Source: JAJEFO01 sp965221845
GTDB lineage: Bacteria > Pseudomonadota > Alphaproteobacteria > Rhodobacterales > Rhodobacteraceae
Reading direction: 5' to 3'
DNA length: 64,000 nt
NCBI GenBank assembly: GCA_965221845.1
Contig: OZ244919.1
Location: 1,364,001-1,428,000, forward strand
Translations under genes and position numbers: made by a program
Shown: in pieces, positions 7,798 through 15,339 of the stretch
How the letters are laid out: each line of letters begins with the position of its first letter
How positions within the stretch are numbered: position 1 is the stretch's first letter
Notes under the pieces: model-generated
Seen by the model: the letters and a program-made list of their open reading frames with translations, nothing else
The model's database searches: none
Told to the model about the DNA's origin: nothing

Positions 7798-9302
7798 GTC
7801 GAAGCGAGGTCCGCCTTGATCGCCTCGGCCGCGTGCCTCCCGGAGAGCGCCGCCATCGGCAGGCCCGCTCCGGGATGCGTTCCGCCGCCGGCGAGGTACA
7901 GCCCCCGGACCACCGTCCGAGCCCGAGGCCGCTTCAGGGAAGCCGTCATGCCGTTCGGGCTTTGCCCGTAGAGCGCGCCGTCCGATCCGGGAAAGAGGGC
8001 CTCGAACTCCGTCGGGGTCGTCAGGCTCGGGCCCGCCGGCATCGGCTGAAAGGTCAGGCCCAGTTCCGCGAGCCTGTTGAATGTCACGAGACGGCATGTC
8101 TCCTTCTCCTCGATGTCATTCGCAGCCGCCGAAGCAGCGGCCGCGTTCAGGATGATTTCGAAGCGCTCGTCCCCGGACGGCGCGGGAAGGCCTTCGCCCC
8201 GGTCCTGGGCGCAGACATAGATCGTGGGATCGAGCGGCATCCTGCCTGCCGCAAGGTCGGCGAACTCCGAACCGGGGTCCGCGGCGAAGAACACGTTGTG
8301 ATGCAGCAGCTCCTGGCCGGCCGGCCGGGCCGCGAACGCCCAGACGCGAGCCGAATGGCTCCTCGGGGCCAGCCTGGTGATCGCCGCGACGCCGGCCACG
8401 GCCTCGCCCAGCAGGCCCTTTGCGAGCGCCCGGGGATCGCCTGCGAAGACGACCGCGTCCGCATCAAGCGGCCCGTCCGCGTCGAGGTCGACGCCGGCAA
8501 CCCGCCCGCCGTCAACCCTTATGCGCACCGCCCTGGCTCCCAGGCGGAGACGTCCGCCCATGTCGGCGAGAAGCCGCGCCATGGCGTCCGCAAGGCGGTG
8601 CATGCCACCGCCGACACGCCAGACCCCCGCTTCCTCAGCCCGCCATACCAGGGAGGTCAGGGCGGGCGACCGGCAGGGCGAGCCGCCCTGATAGGTCGCG
8701 TATCGCCCGAAGAGCTGCCGAAGGCGCGGGTCCGTGAACGTACGCGACAGCTTTCGCGCGAGCGTCGCGCCTGGCAGGAGGTCTTGCAGCATGCGGGGCG
8801 CCGCGAGCGCCGCGCCGGCAAGGCGCGCCAGGGACGGCTCGCCACTCTGTATCATCGGCGCGTCGAACACCTGGAACAGCTTCTGCGCCTCGGCCGCGAA
8901 ACGCAGGAACTCCAGGGCGGCGGCGCGTCCGGCGAAGCGCGCGATCGCGCGCGCGCTTTCCTCCCTGTCGTCGAAGAGGTCCAGACGGCTGCCGTCGGGC
9001 CAGAAGTGCCGGGCGAGGCACGGTTCGCGAACCAGGCTCAGACGGTCGTCCAGCCGTGCGCCCGCCGCTCGGAACAGGTCCTCGAACACGTGCCTCATGG
9101 TCAGCACCGTCGGCCCCGCATCGATCCTGCCGGCGCCTGAGGCAACGGACCGCACTTTCCCGCCCGGCCGGCGGTGCGCGTCCAGCACCGTGAGGCCGTG
9201 CCCCTCGGCGCGCAGCCGCAGTGCGGCCGCAAGACCGCCCACCCCGGCCCCGACGACGACGACGTTCAGGCCGGAAGACCTCGTTGAGCCTTGATCTTGC
9301 AT
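7794..9302 (-). CDS. crtD: Methoxyneurosporene/1-hydroxycarotenoid 3,4-desaturase CrtD
   Basis: FAD-dependent C-3,4 desaturase acting on hydroxy/methoxy-neurosporene in the spheroidene pathway; a paralogue of CrtI. The 502-residue protein starts with the FAD motif VVVVGAGVGGLAAALRLRAEGH (about residues 11-32, here abbreviated) and ends with GLYLAGGGTHPGAGLPMA. The ATG at 9302 puts the FAD motif at the usual distance from the N-terminus, though no good ribosome-binding site precedes it. It lies directly upstream of crtC with overlapping ends. Upstream is a 590-bp gene-poor gap leading into the accessory block. Confidence 0.94.
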   Translation of the reverse strand: MQDQGSTRSSGLNVVVVGAGVGGLAAALRLRAEGHGLTVLDAHRRPGGKVRSVASGAGRIDAGPTVLTMRHVFEDLFRAAGARLDDRLSLVREPCLARHFWPDGSRLDLFDDREESARAIARFAGRAAALEFLRFAAEAQKLFQVFDAPMIQSGEPSLARLAGAALAAPRMLQDLLPGATLARKLSRTFTDPRLRQLFGRYATYQGGSPCRSPALTSLVWRAEEAGVWRVGGGMHRLADAMARLLADMGGRLRLGARAVRIRVDGGRVAGVDLDADGPLDADAVVFAGDPRALAKGLLGEAVAGVAAITRLAPRSHSARVWAFAARPAGQELLHHNVFFAADPGSEFADLAAGRMPLDPTIYVCAQDRGEGLPAPSGDERFEIILNAAAASAAANDIEEKETCRLVTFNRLAELGLTFQPMPAGPSLTTPTEFEALFPGSDGALYGQSPNGMTASLKRPRARTVVRGLYLAGGGTHPGAGLPMAALSGRHAAEAIKADLAST

Positions 9303-9893
9303 ACCGAATTGTTGCTCATGCAGGCAGGCTGTCCGGGAATCGCGTGACACGGAACGGCCATCGGCCCTTCATTGCGCCGCCGAACCGAAGCAAGCCTGCC
9401 AATGCCGGATCCGGAATGAAAGGGGATTCTTCGGCCTGCCCGGGCTGCCGGACCGATCTGGCGCAGCCTTTGCAGCTGCGGCGGGCGTCAGGCTTCCCGT
9501 TGGCGCAAGGCGGGCGGGCGATCGCGCGCAAGACGCCTGACAGGATGCGCCGCAAGGGGCCGGCGACCCACGGATCCGTCGGCAAGGGTTCGCTTCGGAG
9601 ATCGGGGCATGACCGTCACTGCGGCCGGGCCGTGGCCTGGTCCCCCTTCCGACCGGCGGCGCGCGCCCCGAGGCATGCGGCCTCGTCCGGAACGGCCGCA
9701 GCGAATCACGCAGCGACAGGGTTCGACCGAAGTCGCCGGCAAGTCCGGGTCGCGCCCGCTGACATTCGGTCCGTTCGCTTCGCCTTGCCCGGATCCCAGG
9801 CGGCCGCGAGACCACCTTTCATTTGAACGCCAGCAACATGAAAAACGCCGCATGAAGCCGTTCGGAGCGCCTGGCCGGGCGCGGCCGCGATCC
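9303..9893. other. Gene-poor gap upstream of crtD
   Basis: About 590 bp with no frame resembling a known protein on either strand. It should contain the crtD promoter. The closest PpsR-like element is at 9330-9349 (TGT-N14-ACA), which has the wrong half-site spacing. It marks the boundary between conserved PGC genes and the accessory block. Confidence 0.6.
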
Positions 9894-10145
9894 TCATCCC
9901 GGCAGGCCGATCAGGATGCCAAGGATGGTGGTGGCAATGGCGATCAGGCCGGCGATGGCCAAGAGTTGCTGCTTATCCCGCTTGACGGCATCCGTCTCCC
10001 GCTTGGCACCCTCGGCATCGCGCTTCGCCATGTCTTCGGCCAGGCGCGCAATGTCCGTCCGATATTCAGCCTGCATCGTGCTCATGCGTTCCTCCAGGAC
10101 AGCGACCTGCCGGGCAAGTGCGTGAATGTCCGGCGCGGCGCTCAT
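9894..10145 (-). CDS. Small coiled-coil protein with C-terminal membrane helix
   Basis: I do not recognise a named gene. The 83-residue product has a hydrophilic N-terminal region with heptad-like hydrophobic spacing (LARQVAVLEERMSTMQAEY, residues about 9-27), then a highly charged K/R/D/E/A stretch. It closes with one hydrophobic helix (LLAIAGLIAIATTILGILIG) at the extreme C-terminus. This suggests a tail-anchored, self-associating membrane protein. The ATG at 10145 has GAGG close upstream; a TTG at 10181 would add 12 residues. Proteins with this layout are common as phage or mobile-element accessory genes, but nothing proves that here. It lies at the edge of the accessory block. Confidence 0.6.
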   Translation of the reverse strand: MSAAPDIHALARQVAVLEERMSTMQAEYRTDIARLAEDMAKRDAEGAKRETDAVKRDKQQLLAIAGLIAIATTILGILIGLPG

Positions 10146-10313
10146 GCCTCGAACATAGTCATCCGCACGTGCGGGCGTCAACCCGGTGGCTTCATGTGAA
10201 GCAATTCCCGCCAGCCTGACCGTCGGTGCGCGAAGGCGCGGTCATGGCGGGCGGCAGTTCCGTGTGCGCACGACTGACGGCCGGGCGGCGCGGAAGCGGC
10301 CGGGGCGAAGGGC

Positions 10314-10784
10314 GTGTCAGGCAGGGGCCGCAGCGCGGACGGCAGGATTCTCCTGACCGGCGCCTTGGAACTCCCGGAATGCGGGAAGCCACGCCGCATA
10401 AGGCTGAAAGCCGTCGGAAGCCACGCCTCCGAGGCGCTGCACGGCTTCATCGGCGGGTCCGTCGCGCCGGGTGCGCGGGCCGTCACCGACGGCTGGCCCG
10501 GGTGCAGCGGCCTGCCGGGCAGCCCCCGGGACGAAAAGGCGGCCGGCAACCGCCCGGCGCACGAGATCCTGACGTGGGTGCGCCGGGCGTTCCCCGACCC
10601 CGGGCGCCGGGCCATGGGCGTTCGTCGCGGCCTGCGGCGCAAGCGCGTCCAGCGGCATCCGGACGGGTTCGTCTTCCGCCGGAACCGGCGCCGCCACCGG
10701 CGGGTCCCGTTCGGCGGCCTGCCCGGCACCGGCCCGGGGCTGCCGCCCGCCACGTGCCGCGACATCGTCGGAGGGTGCGCCTGA
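10314..10784 (+). pseudogene. IS1595-type (ISXO2-like) transposase remnant
   Basis: The frame reads like the C-terminal part of the ISXO2-like DDE transposase domain of IS1595-family elements. Recognisable blocks in order are RIRLKAVGSHASEALHGFI, VTDGWPGC, HEILTWVRRAFPDPGRRAMG, RRGLRRKRVQRHPDGFVFRR and NRRRHRRVPF. These parallel the family patterns for a target Asp in TDGW, a WVHRVFSNLK-type motif and a DEFVFRFNRRR-type tail. The N-terminal zinc-ribbon/helix region and the first catalytic Asp region were not found upstream, and many hydrophobic positions are replaced by R/P/G. I therefore call it a truncated, decayed copy. It lies between crtD and the transport cassette. Confidence 0.6.
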
Positions 10785-11334
10785 CGCGGCCCGGCCGCAC
10801 GCACCCGGCGCCCGCGGCCCGACCGCGCACCCGGACGTCCCCGTCATCCCGGAAATTCCCGGCCGCCCGCCGGCTCAAGGCGGCGGGGCGCCCTTCGCGC
10901 CGGATCCGCGGATCCGGCTGCGCGGCCGACCCCGCAACATGTTGTGGCACCTTGGGCAAAGGGATAAGCCTTTACTCCCATGATATGCCCGAATTCGTAC
11001 GTGGCCACAAAAAGCATCTCGGTAAGAATCCGGCGGTTGATGACATCATGATTGCCGATTGGCGTTACTTCAACCACCCCGGCATCCACATCGGCAACGG
11101 GCTCGAGGAAATTGCAGCCGTCAAGCAGGCTTGGGAACTCCACTTTGGCAGCGCTAGCTGTTCCGGGAAATGCCTGCAGAATGCAAACTGCCGTTCCTGG
11201 GGCACAAACTCGCAGACGTTCCAGTGCAAGCGACCGGCAGCCGCGCTCTTGTCAGACATGGCTCAGGAAATTAGTACGGCCCCGAAGAGCGCAGCGGTGC
11301 ACGGCGGGACAGGACCACGAGCAATCGAATTTCG
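10785..11334. other. Gene-poor, partly AT-richer stretch before the IclR gene
   Basis: No supported gene. From about 10960 onward the base composition is visibly less GC-rich than the surrounding PGC, which suggests foreign or decayed DNA. A minus-strand frame (10844-11143) contains FVATYEFGHIMG, reminiscent of an HExxH metalloprotease helix but with Tyr in place of the first His. The rest of that frame matches nothing, so it is not called as a gene. Confidence 0.45.
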
Positions 11335-11358
11335 AGGTTTGCATAGCTATGCAAACCT
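11335..11358. promoter_or_regulatory. Perfect 24-bp palindrome, probable IclR-family operator
   Basis: The half-site AGGTTTGCATAG is followed directly by its exact reverse complement, giving a 24-bp perfect palindrome with no spacer. It ends 41 bp before the IclR gene start. IclR regulators bind short palindromes near their own promoters, so autoregulation is the simplest reading. I did not find a second copy next to the transport operon promoter near 20.9 kb. Confidence 0.65.
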
Positions 11359-11399
11359 TTCTAGATTGCGACACGCGCAGGCAATCGTTCAGGTGACAT

Positions 11400-12170
11400 G
11401 TGAAAGACGGCGGAATCCCCAGGAAACGGGTAGGTGCGATCGACAGGGCATTGCAGATGCTCGATGTCCTGACCGAGCGCGTCGAGCCGATGAATGCCTA
11501 CGAATTGGCGCGCGCGGTGGGGGCGCCTGCCTCGACCGTCTACAAGATCGCCGAGGAGCTGGTCGACCGCGCGATGCTTGTCCGCGACAGGGATGGCATG
11601 CTGTGGCTCGGGCCACGCCTTATGCGGTACGGCTTGACCTATCGCGCAAGGATGGATGCGTTTGCCGAAGCCAAGCGGGAAATGGAGCGGCTTTGCGCCG
11701 AGATCGGGGAAACGGTTCAGATCTGCGTTCGCGACGAGGACATGATGAGCGTCATAGGAATGGTCCGCGGCAAAGGGCATTTCAACGTTGCGTCAGAGGT
11801 CGGGACGCGGGTCCCGCTGAATTGGACGGCATCGGGTCGTCTGCTGCTTGGACATCTGCCGGCCGAGAAGCGGCGTGCGATTTTTGCCCATGCGGCGCGG
11901 CCTTCCGAGACCGGACTTGCCGAAACCGACCCGGATCGACTGACTCAAGTGTCGGGTGACGAGTTCAGGGCACGAGTTGCCGTTCAAATGGGTGCATCGG
12001 AATATGCAGTAGCCTGCATCGCGTCGCCAATCTGTGACGAACGAGGGGCATGTTTCGCGACGATCTCGATAGTGCTGCCGGAATCGCGCGCACGTGCCGA
12101 GTTGCCGCGATTCATCCAGGCTGCGACCAAAGCCGCAAGGAACGTTGACCGCACCGTGTTGCCGCGCTGA
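11400..12170 (+). CDS. IclR-family transcriptional regulator
   Basis: The 256-residue protein has an N-terminal winged helix-turn-helix (about residues 10-70, with NAYELARAVGAPASTVYKIAEEL as the HTH). It continues with the IclR effector domain (about 80-250), including the conserved segments GSVPLNWTASGRLLLGH-like and AVACIASPICDERG. Such regulators sense small metabolites and control catabolic operons. The GTG start at 11400 follows AGGTGACAT. A perfect palindrome lies just upstream. It is the only plus-strand gene of the accessory block and probably controls the oppositely oriented ABC transporter/amidohydrolase operon, although it is separated from that operon's promoter by about 9 kb. Confidence 0.9.
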   Translation: MKDGGIPRKRVGAIDRALQMLDVLTERVEPMNAYELARAVGAPASTVYKIAEELVDRAMLVRDRDGMLWLGPRLMRYGLTYRARMDAFAEAKREMERLCAEIGETVQICVRDEDMMSVIGMVRGKGHFNVASEVGTRVPLNWTASGRLLLGHLPAEKRRAIFAHAARPSETGLAETDPDRLTQVSGDEFRARVAVQMGASEYAVACIASPICDERGACFATISIVLPESRARAELPRFIQAATKAARNVDRTVLPR

Positions 12171-12699
12171 TGCCTTGCTTCCTGCCGAAGGGCGTCAACG
12201 CTTGCTCATCCTGGAAATGCGACTTGATGGAGTCTTCGGAGTTTCGAGCCGGCCCCGGAAATCCTTCATGCAGGAATGCAGAGCTTCGCAACTGTTCTCC
12301 GGACCGGCGGTGCCGTATGCAAAATCCAGCAACGGAAACGCAACAGGCGCCAATCACGTCCGACAGCCGCTCCCGAACCATTCTTCCTGAAGGGCTCAAT
12401 AGATACCGTGCCCGCGCCCACCCCGATCGCGGCCGCCATGTCGTCGCGCGACAGGCCCAGGCCGTGACGCTGCCGCGGGCTTCAGGTTGTTCATGTCGGT
12501 TCTCTTCATCGTGCTCACGCATCCTTTCCTTGGTCCGAAGACCGAGGACGCGGTTCCGGAAGAGAGCCTGCAAGCCCGAAATCCGTTCGAGGCCGTGGAC
12601 GTGCACTGGAATTCGGCGCAGCGCCATGGCGGCCATCGACGAGGGACGGATGGCGTCTTGGGGGTGGCCGCAGCGACATGGATGTCCGTCAAGGGGCCC
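12171..12699. other. Gap between the IclR gene and the PLP-enzyme gene, with a possible HTH remnant
   Basis: No intact gene is supported. On the minus strand at about 12405-12485 one frame reads RHGLGLSRDDMAAAIGVGAGT, which looks like a helix-turn-helix of the kind found at the start of IS21 IstA-type transposases or small regulators. It is out of frame with the nearest ATG (12494) and runs into a stop or unrelated sequence, so at best it is a decayed fragment. The region separates convergent transcription units. Confidence 0.4.
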
Positions 12700-13896
12700 C
12701 TATTCCTCCGCATCGCCCCAGCAAAGGTACCCGTCCGTTCCGCCGTTTCGCGCCGACGCAAGGTCTTCCGGAAGCTGGCCAAGCGCCGCATGGTTCGTCA
12801 GCAGCTCGCGAAGCGCGTTCGCCACGACCTCTGCCTGACCTGGCTTGAGATTGCACGGATCAAGCTGGAAGTGACCAAGCTCCACCTCGTGATTGCGAAC
12901 GATGATCGGGGTCTGCCGACTGGCCAGGGCGAATGCGATGCCAGAGGCGTCCGCTCCCAGGATCCCGGCGTCTATCCTTACCTCCAGGCGGTCAAGCGGG
13001 TTGCCGGTGGGGTCGGCCACGGCTCGGGCCGTGACCCCGTTGATTCCTTCCAGCGCGGCGCTCCAAAGGTCCAGTGCCGCTTGTTCCTGCTCCCTGATCC
13101 CGGCGTGATCGCGCGTCTCCCAGGCCTCAAGTGCGGTGATCGCGCCGGCAATGCTCTCCTTGCCGACCTTCATGCCCCGGCCAATGCCGATGTTCTGCAG
13201 GTAGGCGGCGCGCACCAGATCGCGCCGACCCGCAACGATGCCGGATGTCGGGCCGCCAAGGAACTTGTGGCCTGAATAAATGACCAGATCCGCGCCATCG
13301 GCCAGGAATCCGCGCAGGTCGTATTCCGACGCCGCATCCACGATCACCGGCACGTCCGCTTCGCGGGCGATCTCGGCAAAGCGCTTGAGCGGAACCTGTC
13401 CGTAATGGACCACATGATGCGAAACGACGTAGAGTGCGGAAGAGACTTCCGGCACCATGGCCTTTCGGAGCGAATGGTCGCTGCAAAGCGTCGACTGACC
13501 GGCAGGCAGAACTTCGGCGCCAGCCAGTTCGACCGATTGGGACACTGGCGCGCCATAGTGGCAGAGATGACCCAGCTGAACCGCGACCCTGGACCTTGGG
13601 CCGGGATTGCAAGGCAATCCCTCGGCGCGGCCGGGATCCATGCCGGTCATGCATCCCGCTACGGTCAGGCTTATCCCCGCCGAGGCGGACGCCGTGATGA
13701 ACCCGGCCTCCGCGCCGGTCAGCCGTCCGATCACCTGGCTCGCACGGGACTGCAGTTCATGCATGTTGACGAAATGGCCCATCATCGCGGCAGTGGCCTC
13801 GCGGACGGCACGAGACGCAATGGAGGCCCCGAGGCCGGTCATCGTGCCGGACACGTTGATTACAGGAGTCAGCCCAAAGGGTGGCCTGTCGGTCAT
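12700..13896 (-). CDS. SelA-related PLP-dependent enzyme (aminotransferase-fold lyase)
   Basis: Fold-type I PLP enzyme related to selenocysteine synthase SelA and D-glucosaminate-6-phosphate ammonia-lyase. Landmarks are NVSGTMTGLGASIAS at the N-terminus, VPVIVDAASEYDLRGFL carrying the cofactor Asp, and YSGHKFLGGPTSGI with the Schiff-base Lys near residue 211. No tRNA-Sec or selD gene is present, so true SelA function is unlikely. Family members commonly pair with an EF_0837/AHA_3915-type amidohydrolase, as here. The likely reaction is alpha,beta-elimination or ammonia release from an amino compound freed by the amidohydrolase. The ATG at 13896 overlaps the stop of the RidA-like gene as ATGA; an ATG at 13902 adds two residues. 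Last gene of the operon. Confidence 0.88.
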   Translation of the reverse strand: MTDRPPFGLTPVINVSGTMTGLGASIASRAVREATAAMMGHFVNMHELQSRASQVIGRLTGAEAGFITASASAGISLTVAGCMTGMDPGRAEGLPCNPGPRSRVAVQLGHLCHYGAPVSQSVELAGAEVLPAGQSTLCSDHSLRKAMVPEVSSALYVVSHHVVHYGQVPLKRFAEIAREADVPVIVDAASEYDLRGFLADGADLVIYSGHKFLGGPTSGIVAGRRDLVRAAYLQNIGIGRGMKVGKESIAGAITALEAWETRDHAGIREQEQAALDLWSAALEGINGVTARAVADPTGNPLDRLEVRIDAGILGADASGIAFALASRQTPIIVRNHEVELGHFQLDPCNLKPGQAEVVANALRELLTNHAALGQLPEDLASARNGGTDGYLCWGDAEE

Positions 13897-14381
13897 TGCC
13901 ATGTCTCCAGTGAGAAGATCCCTTCGATCTCCACGGTTATCTGATTGGGCAGCGACCCCACCCCGAATGCGGAGCGCGCATGAACGCCCCTGTGACCGAA
14001 CACCTCCGCGAGCAGCGTGGATGCCCCGTCGATCACGTAGGGATGCTCCTCGAATTCGGGCGTCGCGTTCACAAGGCCGAGGAGCTTGATCACGCCCGTG
14101 ACCGCGTCGAGCGTCCCGAGACTGGATCTGAGCGCGGCAAGCATGTTGATCGCCACGAGTCTGGCATGCTCGCGGGCCGTCTCGGCATCAATGTCGCATC
14201 CGACCTTTCCGCGCAGCAGCGTGCCGTCGGCCGTCAACGAACCCTGCCCCGACACATACGCCAGATCGGCATGCAATCGGACATTGCAGAAGGCGCCTAT
14301 GGGTGAAGGCGGCCCGCTGGGAACCTTGACTCCCAGCTGGACAAGTTTGGCTTCCGGGGTCTGGACTTCAGTCATTGGCAT
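13893..14381 (-). CDS. RidA/YjgF-family reactive imine/enamine deaminase-like protein
   Basis: The 162-residue product is of the YjgF/YER057c/UK114 (Rid) family, longer subfamily with an extended N-terminus (LVQLGVKVPSGPPSPIGAFCNVR). Typical stretches are LAYVSGQGSLTADGTLLRGKVG, ETAREHARLVAINMLAALRSSLG and VHARSAFGVGSLPNQITVEIEGIF. Rid proteins hydrolyse enamines and imines made by PLP enzymes. Its position directly before the SelA-like PLP gene, with overlap, fits disposal or completion of such an intermediate. I chose the ATG at 14381 because AGGAA lies six bases upstream; it overlaps the end of the upstream ATPase gene. Confidence 0.9.
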   Translation of the reverse strand: MPMTEVQTPEAKLVQLGVKVPSGPPSPIGAFCNVRLHADLAYVSGQGSLTADGTLLRGKVGCDIDAETAREHARLVAINMLAALRSSLGTLDAVTGVIKLLGLVNATPEFEEHPYVIDGASTLLAEVFGHRGVHARSAFGVGSLPNQITVEIEGIFSLETWQ

Positions 14382-15339
14382 CGAATTTCCTGCAGTATAC
14401 GTGACGGGCCGCACCGGCACGACGAGGGGCCGGGGCCTCTGCGGCGCAGAGGCTGTCGCCCAGCGGGCAACGCGTGCGGAACACGCAGCCGGTGGGCGGG
14501 TCGAGCGGGCTCGGAATGTCGCCGGTCAGAATCATGCGATCGCGGGCCGCCGCCGGATCCGGCAACGGCACCGCCGAAAGCAGCGCCTGCGTGTACGGGT
14601 GGCCCGGACTGGAATAGAGCGGGCGCGCGGGTCCGATTTCGGCGATCCGGCCCAGATACATCACGACGATCTGGTCGCAGAGGTATTCCACGACCGAAAG
14701 GTCATGGGCGATGAACAGCATCGTCAGTTTCCGACGCTCGCGCAGCTCCAGGAGGAGATTCAGGACCTGCGCCTGGATCGAGACGTCAAGCGCGGAGACG
14801 CTTTCGTCCGCGACGACGAACTCGGGCTCCAGCGCCAGTGCACGGGCGATGCCGATGCGTTGCCGCTGGCCGCCCGAGAACTCATGCGGAAACCGGAGCA
14901 TTGCGTCTGGCGAAAGGCCGACCTCTTCGAGCAGCTCGGCGACCTTCTCCTTCCGTTCGGCAGACGTGCCAATGCCGTGAGCCCTCAGTCCCTCGGCGAC
15001 AATGGGTCCCACTTTCAGGCGCGGGTTGAGCGAAGAGACCGGATCCTGAAAGATGATCTGCATGCGTTTGCGCGCTGCACGCATCGCCCTGGCGTCGAGT
15101 GCGTTCAGGTCGGCGCCGTCAAATATCGTCTGCCCCTCGCTGGGCTCGATCAGTCTCAGCAGCGCGCGGCCAAGGGTGGTCTTGCCCGACCCGCTTTCGC
15201 CCACGAGCCCGGTGATCGAGCCTCTCGGAATGTCGAAGCTGACGTTGCTGACCGCGTGAACCGTGCCGCGCGACGTGTGGAACCGCTTTGACAGATTGCG
15301 GATCCGCACGAGAGCGTCCCCGGTGACAGCTTCAGCCAC
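14368..15339 (-). CDS. Oligopeptide/dipeptide ABC transporter ATP-binding protein (OppF/DppF type)
   Basis: The 323-residue ABC ATPase has Walker A GESGSGKTT near residue 45, Q-loop FQDPVSSLNP, signature FSGGQRQRIG, Walker B FVVADESVSALD and the C-terminal oligopeptide-transporter extension with the Cys-rich GCVFRTRCPLGDSLC. It would pair with the OppD-type ATPase to power the two permeases. The GTG at 15339 overlaps the end of the preceding ATPase gene by eight bases; upstream frame extension only runs through that gene. Part of a nickel/peptide-type (PepT) importer; the substrate cannot be read from sequence. Confidence 0.93.
   Translation of the reverse strand: MAEAVTGDALVRIRNLSKRFHTSRGTVHAVSNVSFDIPRGSITGLVGESGSGKTTLGRALLRLIEPSEGQTIFDGADLNALDARAMRAARKRMQIIFQDPVSSLNPRLKVGPIVAEGLRAHGIGTSAERKEKVAELLEEVGLSPDAMLRFPHEFSGGQRQRIGIARALALEPEFVVADESVSALDVSIQAQVLNLLLELRERRKLTMLFIAHDLSVVEYLCDQIVVMYLGRIAEIGPARPLYSSPGHPYTQALLSAVPLPDPAAARDRMILTGDIPSPLDPPTGCVFRTRCPLGDSLCAAEAPAPRRAGAARHVYCRKFDAND

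Noticed and set aside
7798..8097. Upstream extension of crtC to an ATG at 8097
   Set aside because: It would overlap crtD by about 300 bp and its residues are Arg/Gly-rich and unlike CrtC.
9330..9349. TGT...ACA inverted pair 28 bp before the crtD start
   Set aside because: The half-sites are 14 bp apart instead of 12, so it does not meet the PpsR/CrtJ consensus.
10844..11143. Minus-strand frame with an HExxH-like FVATYEFGHIMG
   Set aside because: The first metal-ligand His is Tyr, no other metalloprotease feature is visible, and the frame lies in AT-richer decayed DNA.
12700..13896. True selenocysteine synthase (SelA) function for the PLP enzyme
   Set aside because: No selB, selD or tRNA-Sec is nearby and the operon context is catabolic, so a SelA-related lyase is more likely.
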